64,000 bases of DNA from Methylobacterium sp. J-070 (GCF_022829385.1 NZ_JAKSXX010000165.1:354988-418987); one strand, 5' to 3'; shown: positions 26,004 through 36,388, counted from the first letter of the stretch. Translations and numbers: made by a program. The notes: generated from the letters alone by a model not told the origin.

Positions 26004-26213
26004 GCGCGCTCCGTTCAGCTTCCGGCGTCCGAGACCGCCGCCCCGGATCCCGCCCGCGCCTTAGCACGCCGGCCGCCGGGAAGTCGCTGCGACGCGCAGG
26101 GCCGAACCGCGGCTCCCCGAATTGGGGGCGAATCCGAACGCCGGCACCCCGTCGTCCCGGGCCGCCGCGGGCCGGCCCGGACCCGGCGCGCCGGTGCCGT
26201 GACCGGCGGCTTG

Positions 26214-26242
26214 TTGACACTCCACCGGGCGGCTTGTACCCG
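26214..26242 (+). promoter_or_regulatory. Possible lysC promoter
   Basis: TTGACA (26214-26219) is a perfect -35 in the roughly 310-base ubiG-lysC intergenic region. The hexamer 17 bases downstream is the weak TACCCG, so the -10 is uncertain. The rest of this region shows no gene and no lysine riboswitch features that I can see. Confidence 0.3.
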
Positions 26243-26312
26243 CCGGGCACCGTCCGGAACGGCCCGAAGCGGTCCTCTCCGATCACCACCGGGAACCCGC
26301 GACCGAGAGACC

Positions 26313-27548
26313 ATGCCCCGTCTGGTGATGAAATTCGGCGGCACCTCCGTCGCCAACGTCGACCGCATCCGCAACGTCGCGCGCCACGTCGCCCGCGAGG
26401 TGGCGGCCGGCTACGACGTCGCCGTGATCGTGTCGGCCATGTCGGGCAAGACCAATGAGCTGGTCGACTGGGTCAAGGACGCCAACCCGCTCTACGATCC
26501 GCGGGAATACGACGCCGTCGTCGCCTCGGGCGAGCTGGTCACCGCCGGCCTCCTGGCGATCGCGCTCCAGAAGGACGGGATCAAGGCCCGCTCCTGGCAG
26601 GGCTGGCAGATTCCGGTGGTGACCTCGGACGCGCACGGCTCCGCCCGCATCGCCGACATCGACCCGAAGAACCTCGATGCCGGTTTCGCCGGAGGCGAGG
26701 TCGCGGTGATCGCCGGCTTCCAGGGCGTCCACGCCGAGACCGGCCGGGTGACGACCCTCGGGCGCGGCGGCTCGGACACGTCGGCGGTGGCGGTGGCGGC
26801 CGCCATCGGGGCCGAGCGCTGCGACATCTACACGGACGTGGACGGGGTCTACACCACCGACCCGCGCGTCGTGCCGAAGGCCCGCCGCATGGAGCGGGTG
26901 ACCTTCGAGGAGATGCTGGAGATGGCCTCGCTCGGCGCCAAGGTGCTGCAGGTCCGCTCGGTGGAGCTCGCCATGGTCCACCGGGTGCCGACCACGGTGC
27001 GGTCCTCCTTCGATCCGCCGGACGCCGCGCGCCCGGGCACCCTCATCTGCGACGAGGACGACATCGTGGAACAGCAGATCATCACCGGGATCGCGTTCTC
27101 CCGGGACGAGGCGCAGATCACCCTGCGCAAGGTCAAGGACAGCCCCGGCGTGGCGGCCGCCATCTTCGGGCCGCTCGCCGACGCCAACATCAACGTCGAC
27201 ATGATCATCCAGACCGTGTCGGGCGACCAGTCGACGACCGACATGACCTTCACGGTGCCGACCTCCGAATATCAGCGCTGCCGGGCGATCCTCGACGAGG
27301 CCCGCGGCCAGATCGGGTACGCGCAGATCGAGGGCGCCACCGACGTGGTGAAGGTCTCGGCGATCGGCGTCGGCATGCGCAGTCATGCGGGCGTCGCGGC
27401 GAAAGCGTTCCGGGCGCTGGCCGAGAAGGGCATCAACATCCGGGCGATCACCACGTCGGAGATCAAGTTCTCCGTGCTGATCGATGCTGCTTATACGGAG
27501 CTTGCCGTGCGCACGCTTCACTCGCTATACGGCCTGGATCAGGCCTGA
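26313..27548 (+). CDS. lysC: Aspartate kinase
   Basis: A 411-residue enzyme phosphorylating aspartate at the head of lysine, threonine and methionine synthesis. LVMKFGGTSVANVDRIRNVA is the N-terminal kinase signature. TTLGRGGSDTSAVAVAAAIG and CDIYTDVDGVYTTDPR are nucleotide/substrate loops. Two C-terminal ACT domains (about 265-411), including DSPGVAAAIFGPLADANINV and KAFRALAEKGINIRAITTSE, would bind lysine/threonine for feedback. The frame is open upstream to 25137 but only MPRLVMKF at 26313 fits. Confidence 0.97.
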   Translation: MPRLVMKFGGTSVANVDRIRNVARHVAREVAAGYDVAVIVSAMSGKTNELVDWVKDANPLYDPREYDAVVASGELVTAGLLAIALQKDGIKARSWQGWQIPVVTSDAHGSARIADIDPKNLDAGFAGGEVAVIAGFQGVHAETGRVTTLGRGGSDTSAVAVAAAIGAERCDIYTDVDGVYTTDPRVVPKARRMERVTFEEMLEMASLGAKVLQVRSVELAMVHRVPTTVRSSFDPPDAARPGTLICDEDDIVEQQIITGIAFSRDEAQITLRKVKDSPGVAAAIFGPLADANINVDMIIQTVSGDQSTTDMTFTVPTSEYQRCRAILDEARGQIGYAQIEGATDVVKVSAIGVGMRSHAGVAAKAFRALAEKGINIRAITTSEIKFSVLIDAAYTELAVRTLHSLYGLDQA

Positions 27549-27736
27549 GCCTGGGACGACGCGGTTTCGAGCGGTCGCGTGGTCTGAGCTTAACAGTCGC
27601 GGGCCGATCCTCCGATCCCAGAGAGCCTCTGGGGCCAGCGGTACGGTCCATCGGGTGCCGGCCGTCCCGCGCTTGGCGCCAAGGTTGCAGGGTGGTCCAC
27701 GCCAAGGCCGCTCACCAACGCTGGAACGACGAGAAG

Positions 27737-29998
27737 ATGCCCGCTGCGCCCGGAGGCCCGCGCCTGCTGCTGCGCCGCCTCCGCGAAGCGATGGCGGAGC
27801 CGGTCAGCCCCCAGGCACGCCTAGACCGCATCGTCGTCCTGATCGCCGCCAACGTCGTGGCCGAGGTCTGCTCGGTCTACGTCCTGCGGGATGACAACAC
27901 CCTCGAGCTGTTCGCCACGGAAGGGTTGAACCGCGAGGCGGTCCACCAGACCCGCATGCGCGCCGACGAGGGCCTGGTCGGCCTTATCGCCCGCACGGCC
28001 GAGCCGCTGTCGCTCTCCGACGCCCAGAACCACCCGTCCTTCTCGTACCGGCCGGAGACGGGGGAGGAATCCTACCACGCCTTCCTGGGCGTGCCGCTGC
28101 TGCGGGCCGGCAACACGCTCGGCGTCCTCACCGTCCAGAACAAGACCTACCGGGTCTATTCCGAGGAGGAGATCGAGGCGCTCCAGACCACCGCCATGGT
28201 GCTCTCGGAGATGATCGCCTCCGGCGAGCTGGAAGGCCTGGCACCCGATGCCGGCACCGCCGCCCGCCGCCCGGTGGTGGCGCGGGGCATCGCGCTCGCC
28301 GACGGGATCGGCCTCGGCCACGTGGTGCTCCACGAGCCGCGCGTGGTCGTGAAGACCCTGATCGCCGAGAACGTCGAGCGCGAGGTCGCGCGCCTCGACG
28401 AGGCGATCGAGAAGGTGCGCTCGGCGATCGACGCGCTCGTTGAGCGCGGCGACCGCATCGGCACGGCGGAATCGCGGGAGGTCCTGGAGACTGTCCGGAT
28501 GTTCGCCCACGACAAGGGCTGGCTGCGGCGGATGCGCGAGGCGGTGACGTCCGGCCTGACCGCGGAGGCCGCGGTCGAGCGCGTCCAGTCCGACAACCGG
28601 GCCCGGATGATGCGGCAGTCCGACCCGTATCTGCGGGAGCGGCTCCACGATCTCGACGACCTGACCAACCGCGTCCTGCGCACGCTGCTCGGCTCCGAGG
28701 GGACCGGGGTGGCGATCCTGCCCGAGAACGCCATCCTGGTGGCGCGCACCATGGGCCCGGCGGCGCTCCTCGACTACGAGGCCTCGACGCTACGCGGGAT
28801 CGTCCTGGAGGAGGGCGGTCCCACCAGCCACGTGGCGATCGTCGCCCGGGCGCTGGGCATCCCGGCGGTGGGCGAGGTCGAGAACGCCACCGCGCTGTGC
28901 GACGCCGGCGACGCCATCATCGTCGACGGCGTGGCCGGTGAGATCCACGTCCGCCCCGGTCCCGAGGTCGAGGCGGCCTACGCCGAGATGGTCCGCCTGC
29001 GCGCCCGCCGGCAGGAGCAGTACCGGGCGCTGCGCGACCTGCCGGCGCGGACGCGCGACGGGGTGCGGGTGGGCCTGCACCTCAACGCCGGGCTGCTGGT
29101 CGATTTCAGCCACCTCCAGGAGACGGGCGCCGAGGGCGTCGGCCTGTTCCGCACCGAACTGCAGTTCATGGTCGCCCAGCGCATGCCTTCGGCCGCGGAG
29201 CAGCAGGACCTCTACCGCAAGGTGTTCGCGGCCTCGAAGGGCAAGCCGGTGACGGTGCGCACCCTCGACATCGGCGGCGACAAGATCCTGCCCTACATGG
29301 CCAAGCTCGAGGAGGAGAACCCGGCGCTCGGCTGGCGGGCGATCCGGATCGGCCTCGACCGGCCGGCCCTGCTGCGCATGCAGCTCCGGGCGCTGCTGAA
29401 GGCCGCGGACGGCGACCCGCTCAAGATCATGTTCCCGATGGTCGCCACGGTGGACGAGTTCGTGCGCGCCCGCGGCATCGTCGAGCGCGAGAAGGCCTAT
29501 CTGAAGCGCCACGGCTACCGCCTGCCGGCCGAATGCCGCCTCGGCGCGATGATCGAGGTGCCCTCGCTGCTGTTCCAGATCGACGAGATCTCCCGGGAGG
29601 CGGATTTCCTCTCGGTCGGCTCGAACGACCTGATGCAGTTCCTGTTCGCGGTCGACCGGGAGAATCGCCGGGTCGCCGACCGGTTCGACCCGTTGAGCGT
29701 CGCGGCGCTGCGGGCGTTCCGGCTGATCGCCGAGCGGGCCAACGCGGCCGGCTGCCCGGTGACGGTCTGCGGCGAGATCGGCGGCCGGCCCCTCGACGCC
29801 ATGGCGCTGATCGGCCTGGGCTATCGCGACCTGTCGATGTCGCCGGCCGCCATCGGGCCGGTCAAGGCGATGGTGCTGAACCTCGACGCCGGCGCCGTGG
29901 CCCATCTCATCGACAGCGAGATGGCGCGCATGCACGACGGCGATTCGCTGCGGCCGGCGCTGGCCGCCTTCGCGCACGCCCACGGCGTCCCTATCTAA
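27737..29998 (+). CDS. ptsP: Phosphoenolpyruvate-protein phosphotransferase PtsP (nitrogen PTS enzyme I)
   Basis: About 753 residues. It takes phosphate from PEP and passes it to NPr/EIIA-Ntr, linking nitrogen and carbon status. An N-terminal GAF domain (about 15-165; RMRADEGLVGLIARTAEPL and SYHAFLGVPLLRAGNTLG) is the nitrogen-responsive part. The EI domain follows with GGPTSHVAIVARALG carrying the phosphorylated histidine, and the PEP barrel has FRTELQFMVA, TLDIGGDKILPY and SVGSNDLMQFLFAVDREN. A GTG at 27692 would add 15 residues; the ATG at 27737 is preferred. Position between lysC and prfA is conserved. Confidence 0.94.
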   Translation: MPAAPGGPRLLLRRLREAMAEPVSPQARLDRIVVLIAANVVAEVCSVYVLRDDNTLELFATEGLNREAVHQTRMRADEGLVGLIARTAEPLSLSDAQNHPSFSYRPETGEESYHAFLGVPLLRAGNTLGVLTVQNKTYRVYSEEEIEALQTTAMVLSEMIASGELEGLAPDAGTAARRPVVARGIALADGIGLGHVVLHEPRVVVKTLIAENVEREVARLDEAIEKVRSAIDALVERGDRIGTAESREVLETVRMFAHDKGWLRRMREAVTSGLTAEAAVERVQSDNRARMMRQSDPYLRERLHDLDDLTNRVLRTLLGSEGTGVAILPENAILVARTMGPAALLDYEASTLRGIVLEEGGPTSHVAIVARALGIPAVGEVENATALCDAGDAIIVDGVAGEIHVRPGPEVEAAYAEMVRLRARRQEQYRALRDLPARTRDGVRVGLHLNAGLLVDFSHLQETGAEGVGLFRTELQFMVAQRMPSAAEQQDLYRKVFAASKGKPVTVRTLDIGGDKILPYMAKLEEENPALGWRAIRIGLDRPALLRMQLRALLKAADGDPLKIMFPMVATVDEFVRARGIVEREKAYLKRHGYRLPAECRLGAMIEVPSLLFQIDEISREADFLSVGSNDLMQFLFAVDRENRRVADRFDPLSVAALRAFRLIAERANAAGCPVTVCGEIGGRPLDAMALIGLGYRDLSMSPAAIGPVKAMVLNLDAGAVAHLIDSEMARMHDGDSLRPALAAFAHAHGVPI

Positions 29999-30076
29999 GC
30001 GCGCAGGCGACCCTTGCCGAACATTCGACCGGGGTTGTACGGCAACGCCACGACGCTTTCGGCCGAAGCGCCGCGG

Positions 30077-30096
30077 CTTCCGTTCTCGAACGGAAG
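30077..30096. other. Hairpin in the ptsP-prfA gap
   Basis: CTTCCGTTC (30077-30085) pairs with AACGGAAG (30089-30096) around a short loop, flanked by further complementary GC sequence. It lies about 80 bases after ptsP and 120 before prfA. No T-run follows, so it may be an RNA processing or pausing site rather than a terminator. Confidence 0.35.
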
Positions 30097-30218
30097 AGGC
30101 GTGGATTGGGGGACGTCCTGCCGGGCCAAACATTCCTCCGAGCCGCGCATCTCCCTTCGCGATGCATGGCCCGAGCCCGGCCCGAAGCGGCACGCACAGA
30201 CTTGCAGAAACACGGGCG

Positions 30219-31304
<1,086 letters not shown>

Positions 31305-31312
31305 GCGCGCCC

Positions 31313-32218
31313 GTGACGGTCGGGTCGAGCCGGGGCCGGTCCCTCCGCGAAGCCCTGCGGTGGAGTGCGGCGCGCCTGAGCGCCGGCGGGGTCGGGGAGG
31401 CGGCCGGCGACGCCCGCTTCCTCCTGCTCGGTCTCCTCGGCCTGGAGACCCGCGATCTTCTGCTCGACGGCGATCGATGCCTCGCCGCGGCGGAATCCGC
31501 GGCGCTGGACGCGGCCCTCGAACGGCGGCTCGGCGGCGAACCCGTCGCCCGCATTTTGGGCACCTGGGAGTTCTGGGGTCTGCCGTTCCGGCTCGGCCCC
31601 GACACCCTGGTGCCGCGTCCGGACACCGAGATCCTCGTCGAGGCCGCCCTCGCGGCCGTCACGGATCGGACTGCGCCGCTCCGATGCCTCGATCTCGGCA
31701 CGGGATCGGGCTGCATCCTGACGGCCCTTCTGTCCGAGCTTCCCCGCGCCCTCGGGATCGGCGTCGACCGCTCTGCGGCGGCCCTGACCGTGGCCCGGGA
31801 CAATGCCTTGGCGAACGGGGTCGGCGGGCGGGCCGGCTTCCTGGCCGGAGACTGGTGCGACGCGATCGGCGGCCGGTTCGACCTCGTCGTCTCGAATCCC
31901 CCCTACATCAGACACGGCGTGCTTCCGACGCTCGACCGCGCGGTGCGGGACCACGATCCGGTCGCGGCCCTCGACGGCGGCGCGGACGGGCTCGACGCCT
32001 ATCGGCGGATCCTGGACGGCGTGCACGCGGGGGGCCTCCTCGCCCGGGGCGGGACGCTCGCCCTCGAGATCGGCTACGATCAGGCCGAGGCGGTGCGGCA
32101 GCTCGCGCGGGCCGCCGGCTTCGCGGATCGCGGGCTGCGTCGCGATCTCGCCGGCCACGACCGGGTTCTCAGCTTCGGTGGGCCGGACGGCCTTCCATCC
32201 GGCCACAGGGATGCCTAA
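31313..32218 (+). CDS. prmC: Release factor glutamine N5-methyltransferase
   Basis: A 301-residue SAM-dependent enzyme that methylates the glutamine of the GGQ motif in RF1 and RF2. The N-terminal helical domain (about 1-95) includes GDARFLLLGLLGLETRDLLL. PVARILGTWEFWGLPFRLG and VLVPRPDTEILVEAAL precede motif I (LDLGTGSGCILTALL), and VVSNPPYI is the catalytic NPPY. The start is GTG at 31313, 8 bases after prfA. C-terminal residues after about 285 are variable. Confidence 0.95.
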   Translation: MTVGSSRGRSLREALRWSAARLSAGGVGEAAGDARFLLLGLLGLETRDLLLDGDRCLAAAESAALDAALERRLGGEPVARILGTWEFWGLPFRLGPDTLVPRPDTEILVEAALAAVTDRTAPLRCLDLGTGSGCILTALLSELPRALGIGVDRSAAALTVARDNALANGVGGRAGFLAGDWCDAIGGRFDLVVSNPPYIRHGVLPTLDRAVRDHDPVAALDGGADGLDAYRRILDGVHAGGLLARGGTLALEIGYDQAEAVRQLARAAGFADRGLRRDLAGHDRVLSFGGPDGLPSGHRDA

Positions 32219-32251
32219 CTCTGTCTCGAAGATCGCGGCGTCGAGAAAATG

Positions 32252-32280
32252 CTTGTTGCATCAACCGGGGAACGCTAAAG
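32252..32280 (+). promoter_or_regulatory. Possible distal promoter for the DUF4167 gene
   Basis: CTTGTT (32252-32257), 17 bases, CTAAAG (32275-32280), which resembles the CTTGAC-N17-CTATAT promoters of Rhizobiales. It lies just after prmC in an AT-richer patch and would give a leader of about 330 bases. Confidence 0.35.
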
Positions 32281-32284
32281 TCGG

Positions 32285-32313
32285 CTTGAAGATCGCGAAC
32301 CGTTCGTTAAGAC
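32285..32313 (+). promoter_or_regulatory. Possible second promoter for the DUF4167 gene
   Basis: CTTGAA (32285-32290), 17 bases, TAAGAC (32308-32313). It lies 33 bases downstream of a similar element, so the two could act in tandem. The remaining leader to 32616 has no reading frame I would defend. Confidence 0.35.
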
Positions 32314-32616
32314 GGACGACCATAGGGTCGGTGGTGACCGTGCGTCGCTGTTTGGTTTGCTGATCCCCCGTAACCGTCGGACCAGAGCGCGCAGGTGTTT
32401 GCGCGGCGGTTCGCCGGTATTCGAACCTGACAATCGACTGGTTGCCGCACTTGGTTCCGAGCGCGCGGCGCGAGGGATGGTCAGACAGGCGCGCAGGCCG
32501 CTCAGTGGCCTCCACGCGCGGCGCCGCCGGACGCGCTTGGCCGGTCTGCGTCATGAGATCCCGGCCGGGCGCCCCCGTAGACAGTCGTTTGCGTGAACGA
32601 GGGTCATTACAGACCG

Positions 32617-33717
32617 ATGAGACCAAACCAGAATCGACGGATGCGCGGCCGCAATCGGCCGAAGGGTCCGAATCCGCTGACGCGCTCCTACGAGTCCAAC
32701 GGTCCCGACGTTAAGATCCGCGGCACCCCGCAGCACATCGCCGACAAGTACGCGCAGCTCGCGCGCGACGCGCTGGCGGCGGGTGATCCGGTGGCGGCCG
32801 AGAACTACTTCCAGCACGGCGAGCACTACTTCCGGATCGTCTCCGGCGCCCAGGAGCAGACTCGTCCGGCCAACACCGGCGGCTATGCCAGCCGGCCCTT
32901 CGACGACGAGATGGACGAGGGCGACGAGGACGGTCAGGGCAACGGCTCGGCCCAGAACGGTCACGCCTATAACGGCTACGACGACGGCGATCCCGGCCAG
33001 CAGCCGCAGCCGTACGAGAACCGTCCGGACTCGAACCAGGACGGTCGTCAGGGCCGGGACCGGTTCCAGAACCGGGATCAGCGCCGCTTCGACAATAATG
33101 GCCGGCAGGATTACAGGCGTCAGGACCAGTCGCGGCAGGATCTGCCGCGTCAGGAGTACCGCCAGGATTATCAGCGCCCGGACTACCGCCAGGATCGGCA
33201 GGACCGTCCCGAGCGCCAGGATTACAACCGGCCGGACTATCGCCAGGACCGACAGGAGACCCGGCAAGACGCCCGACAGGACAATCGGCAAGACGGCCGG
33301 CAGGACAGCCGTCAGGACAACAGGCAAGAGAACCGCCAGGAGGTCCGCTCGGACCAGGGCCGCTACGACAACGGCCGCGGGGAGGGCATGCGGACCGAGC
33401 CCCGCTCGGACAACCGCCCCGAGCGTGCGCCGCGCAGCGAGGCGCCGCGCCAGACCGAGCCGGCCCCGCGCCGCGAGCGCCGCCGCGAGGCCGCACCTGC
33501 GACGGTGGCCGAGGACCCGGCCGGCCTGCCGGCCTTCCTGATGGCGCCGACCCGTCCCGTCCCGGCGGTCGAGCCGCCCGCGGTCCAGGAGCCGGAAGCG
33601 GCCGCCGAGGAAGCTCCCGTCGCCAAGCCGCGCCGTCGCCGCCGTCCGCGCTTCGAGGGCCTCGTGGCCGACGAGGGCGGAGCCGGGACGCCCGGCGAGG
33701 ATCCGCCGACGGAGTGA
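32617..33717 (+). CDS. DUF4167 protein with a Gln/Asp/Arg repeat region
   Basis: About 366 residues. The conserved DUF4167 part (about 1-85) opens MRPNQNRRMRGRNRPKGPNP and contains HIADKYAQLARDALAAGDPV and YFQHGEHYFRI. Residues about 160-250 are an imperfect repeat of RQD/RQE and YRQD units, highly charged and disordered. The C-terminal third is Pro/Ala/Glu-rich, with a basic KPRRRRRPRFEG patch. The N-terminus suggests nucleic-acid or ribosome contact; the function is unknown. A GTG at 32593 is an alternative start. It follows prmC in a conserved order, after a long leader with two possible promoters. Confidence 0.9.
   Translation: MRPNQNRRMRGRNRPKGPNPLTRSYESNGPDVKIRGTPQHIADKYAQLARDALAAGDPVAAENYFQHGEHYFRIVSGAQEQTRPANTGGYASRPFDDEMDEGDEDGQGNGSAQNGHAYNGYDDGDPGQQPQPYENRPDSNQDGRQGRDRFQNRDQRRFDNNGRQDYRRQDQSRQDLPRQEYRQDYQRPDYRQDRQDRPERQDYNRPDYRQDRQETRQDARQDNRQDGRQDSRQDNRQENRQEVRSDQGRYDNGRGEGMRTEPRSDNRPERAPRSEAPRQTEPAPRRERRREAAPATVAEDPAGLPAFLMAPTRPVPAVEPPAVQEPEAAAEEAPVAKPRRRRRPRFEGLVADEGGAGTPGEDPPTE
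33098..33360 (+). repeat. Imperfect in-gene repeat coding RQD/RQE units
   Basis: Repeats of CGxCAGGA-type codons (Arg-Gln-Asp/Glu with spacer residues Tyr, Asn, Arg, Ser) fill this section of the DUF4167 gene. Units are degenerate at the base level, so the array is protein-driven rather than a recent expansion, though slippage could change its length between strains. Confidence 0.7.
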
Positions 33718-33758
33718 TAAGCTGATCCGCCTGCTGCGCGGGCGTGAGCAGCCGATCT

Positions 33759-33792
33759 GAAGGGTCGTCCCGGGTGACCGGGGCGGCCCTTC
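33759..33792. terminator. Hairpin between convergent DUF4167 and methyltransferase-like genes
   Basis: GAAGGG and GTCCC on the left arm pair with GGGGC and CCCTTC on the right, a 13-base arm with one or two mismatches. It overlaps the stop of the 33791-34558 gene and lies 41 bases past DUF4167, fitting a shared terminator without a T-run. Confidence 0.45.
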
Positions 33793-34558
33793 ACGCGTCC
33801 GGGGATCGGGCCCGGGCCGAGCGCCAGTCGGCGTAGGCGTGCACCCGGTGGATCAGCCGCTGCCGCCGGTCGACCTCGCCGAACGGAGCGATCTCCCAGT
33901 CCCAGGCGGCGTCGGACGGCGGCAGGGTCGCGCCGAACATCAGGTCTAGGCTGTCGGTGACGCACCCGGCGCGATCCTCCTCACGCTGCACGGTGTCGGT
34001 GATCAGGCAGACACGCTCCGCCTGCTCCGCCAGGGCATCCAGGGACGCGAGGTGCGCCTCAATGAGGTGCCGCGCGAGCTGCGGGGGCGCCTCCCGGTCC
34101 GCGGCCTCGTAGCGGTCCAGCGGGACGATCGGGAGTTGCGACAGCAAATTGGCCGAGACGATCAGGTCGGAGCCGGCGCAGAGTTCTCCGAGACCGCCTG
34201 CGAGGCCGGCGCTGATCTCGGCGTGCGTCAGGGTCACGTTATCGTGACGCCGGGCGGCGAGCCGGGCCGGCCAGGGATGCACCGCGTCCACCAGGGTGAC
34301 CCGGTCGAACAGGCGGCCGAGTGTTTCGAGGGGCACGTCCTCGAGGAGCCCCGACCCGAGCACGACGGCGTGGCGGCGCCGCCCGGTCGCTTCGGCCGCG
34401 GCGGCGACGACGCTCCGGGCCCGTGCGAGATGCGGCGCCCAGGATGCGCGACAGCGGCGGGACCGGGCATGGAGCAGGCCGCTCTGGCGGACATAGCCGA
34501 GCCGGCGCAGGCGCAGCGGCGCGGGATTGACCAGCGAGAGCGCCCACGCGACCAGCAT
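33791..34558 (-). CDS. Possible methyltransferase-like protein, function unknown
   Basis: About 255 residues. RRRHAVVLGSGLLEDVPLET near residue 60 looks like a degenerate SAM-binding motif I, and FDRVTLVDAVHPWPARLAAR like motif II with an acidic end of strand 2. LIVSANLLSQLPIVPLDRYE may be motif IV. The motif I glycines are fewer than in standard methyltransferases, so cofactor binding is uncertain. The frame extends to 35194 antisense to rlmE; ATG 34556-34558, 11 bases past the rlmE stop, is chosen. It is probably in an operon with rlmE and the Ppx/GppA gene. Confidence 0.7.
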   Translation of the reverse strand: MLVAWALSLVNPAPLRLRRLGYVRQSGLLHARSRRCRASWAPHLARARSVVAAAAEATGRRRHAVVLGSGLLEDVPLETLGRLFDRVTLVDAVHPWPARLAARRHDNVTLTHAEISAGLAGGLGELCAGSDLIVSANLLSQLPIVPLDRYEAADREAPPQLARHLIEAHLASLDALAEQAERVCLITDTVQREEDRAGCVTDSLDLMFGATLPPSDAAWDWEIAPFGEVDRRQRLIHRVHAYADWRSARARSPDA

Positions 34559-34569
34559 CGCCGACCGGC

Positions 34570-35295
34570 TCAGTCGTCCTCGGGTGCCGGCGCCCGGGAC
34601 GCGATCCCGCGGTAGCCCGTCGCCAGGACGTAGAGTTCGCTGGAATCGGCGCGGCTCGCGGCCGGCTTGACGTGGCGGACGGTGGTGAAGTCGCGCTTCA
34701 GGTCGGTCAGCAGCGCGCCCTCCGTACCGCCCTGGAACACCTTGGCGAGGTAGGCGCCCCCCGGTCCCAGGATCTCGCGGGCGAACACCGCCGCGGTCTC
34801 GGCGAGGCCGATGATGCGCAGGTGATCGGTCTTCTTGTGGCCCGTCGCGTTGGCGGCCATGTCGGACAGGACCAGGTCGGCCGGACCGCCGAGCAAGGCG
34901 GTGAGTTGGGCCGGCGCCGCGGGATCGAGGAAATCCAGCGTGATGAACTCGACCCCGGCCATCGGCTCGATCTCCAGGAGATCGATGCCCACGACCCGTC
35001 CCGTCGGCCCCACGGTCCGCGCGGCGACCTGCGACCAGCCTCCGGGCGCGGCGCCGAGATCGACCACCCGCTGGCCGGCCCTCAGCAGCTTGTAGCGCTC
35101 GTCGATCTCGATGAGCTTGTAGGCCGCCCGGGACCGATAGCCCTCGCGCTTGGCCCGCGCCACGTAGGGATCGTTGAGCTGGCGCTCCAGCCACCGCTTC
35201 TGCGACAGGGTCCGGCCGCGGCCGGTCTTCACCCGCTGCTTCAGATCCCCGCGCACGCCGCCGCCGGAACTCGCGCCGCCGCGCCGGTCGCTCAT
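34570..35295 (-). CDS. rlmE: 23S rRNA (uridine-2552-2'-O)-methyltransferase RlmE
   Basis: A 241-residue FtsJ/RrmJ enzyme that methylates the A-loop of 23S rRNA late in 50S assembly. DPYVARAKREGYRSRAAYKL carries the first catalytic lysine. VDLGAAPGGWSQVAARTVGP is the SAM motif, VLSDMAANATGHKKTDHLR the catalytic aspartate, and YLAKVFQGGTEGAL and HVKPAASRADSSELYVLATG the last lysine and glutamate, so the K-D-K-E tetrad is complete. The N-terminal basic tail (about 1-30) is longer than in E. coli. Confidence 0.96.
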   Translation of the reverse strand: MSDRRGGASSGGGVRGDLKQRVKTGRGRTLSQKRWLERQLNDPYVARAKREGYRSRAAYKLIEIDERYKLLRAGQRVVDLGAAPGGWSQVAARTVGPTGRVVGIDLLEIEPMAGVEFITLDFLDPAAPAQLTALLGGPADLVLSDMAANATGHKKTDHLRIIGLAETAAVFAREILGPGGAYLAKVFQGGTEGALLTDLKRDFTTVRHVKPAASRADSSELYVLATGYRGIASRAPAPEDD

Positions 35296-35305
35296 CGCGA
35301 TTCCC

Positions 35306-36388
35306 TCATCGGACCGGCTTCCTGTTCCAGACGCCGTCCTCCCGCATCATGTTCATCAGCAGGCCCTCGCGCAGTCCGCGGTCGGCGATGCGCAGGCGCT
35401 CGGACGGGAAAGCCCGGCGGATCGCCTCGAGGATCGCGCAGCCCGCGAGCACGAGATCCGCCCGGTCCCGGCCGATGCAGGGATTGTCGGCCCGCTGCTC
35501 CAGGCGCGTGTCGAGCAGGTCGTCGATCGCGGTGGTGACGTCCGCATCGTGCATCCACAGGCCGTCGACCCGCCGCCGCTCGTAGCGCGCCAGCCGCAGA
35601 TGCATCGCGGCGATCGTCGTGACCGTCCCGGAGGTACCGAGCAGGTGGAAGTGCGGTGCGGTCGCGGCGGCCGCGGCCCGGAGCGCGAAGGCCGAGAGCT
35701 TCTCGGCCACTTCCTCGACCATGCCCTCGAACATGCGCCGGGTGACCTCCGCGCCGCCATGCCGCTCGGCCAGAGTCACCACACCGACCGGGAGCGAATC
35801 CCACGCCCGGATCCGCAGGGTCGGGTCGGTGGAGGGATTGGCGGCGGCCCCGTCGAGCCACGCGATCTCGGTGGAGCCGCCGCCGATGTCGAAGATCACC
35901 ACCGATTCGGCCAGGGGATCCGCCAGCGCCGCGCAGCCGGTCACCGCGAGATAGGCCTCGGTCTGGCGGTCGACGATCTCCAGGTCCAGCCCCACCCCCC
36001 GGCGGACCCGCTCGACGAAGGCGGCCCCGTTCACCGCGAGCCGGCAGGCCTCCGTGGCGATGATCTTGGCCCGCTGCACGCCCCGGGACTGCATCTTGGT
36101 CCGGCAGATCCGCAGCGCCTCGACGGTCCGCTCGATCGCGGTCTCGCTCAGGCGGTCGGAGGTTCCGAGACCTTCGCCGAGCCGGACGATGCGCGAGAAC
36201 GCGTCGATCACCCGGAACCCGCTGAAGGTCGGCTCGGCGATCAGCAGGCGGCAATTGTTGGTGCCCAGGTCGAGCGCCGCGTAGGTGGCGCGACGGCGCT
36301 CGCGGCCCGGATACGGGGCCGGCGTGTGGAGCGGCGCTGCGCCGGTCTGGAGTCGAGACGGCTCGGCCGCGGCGGTCTCGTCCCTCAT
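35306..36388 (-). CDS. Ppx/GppA family phosphatase
   Basis: A 360-residue ASKHA-fold enzyme degrading polyphosphate and/or pppGpp. YAALDLGTNNCRLLIAEPTF is the phosphate 1 loop, TEACRLAVNGAAFVERVR follows, and VVIFDIGGGSTEIAWLDG is the phosphate 2 loop. ADLVLAGCAILEAIRRAF and RIADRGLREGLLMNMM complete the catalytic part. It is short, lacking the C-terminal HD-type domain of long Ppx. The first 34 residues are variable. It lies 10 bases upstream of rlmE, the usual alphaproteobacterial order. Confidence 0.92.
   Translation of the reverse strand: MRDETAAAEPSRLQTGAAPLHTPAPYPGRERRRATYAALDLGTNNCRLLIAEPTFSGFRVIDAFSRIVRLGEGLGTSDRLSETAIERTVEALRICRTKMQSRGVQRAKIIATEACRLAVNGAAFVERVRRGVGLDLEIVDRQTEAYLAVTGCAALADPLAESVVIFDIGGGSTEIAWLDGAAANPSTDPTLRIRAWDSLPVGVVTLAERHGGAEVTRRMFEGMVEEVAEKLSAFALRAAAAATAPHFHLLGTSGTVTTIAAMHLRLARYERRRVDGLWMHDADVTTAIDDLLDTRLEQRADNPCIGRDRADLVLAGCAILEAIRRAFPSERLRIADRGLREGLLMNMMREDGVWNRKPVR

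Noticed and set aside
26004..26312. Lysine riboswitch before lysC
   Set aside because: The region lacks recognisable conserved lysine-riboswitch core sequences.
33098..33360. Repeat array considered as CRISPR
   Set aside because: Units are too short, have no spacers and are translated as RQD repeats.
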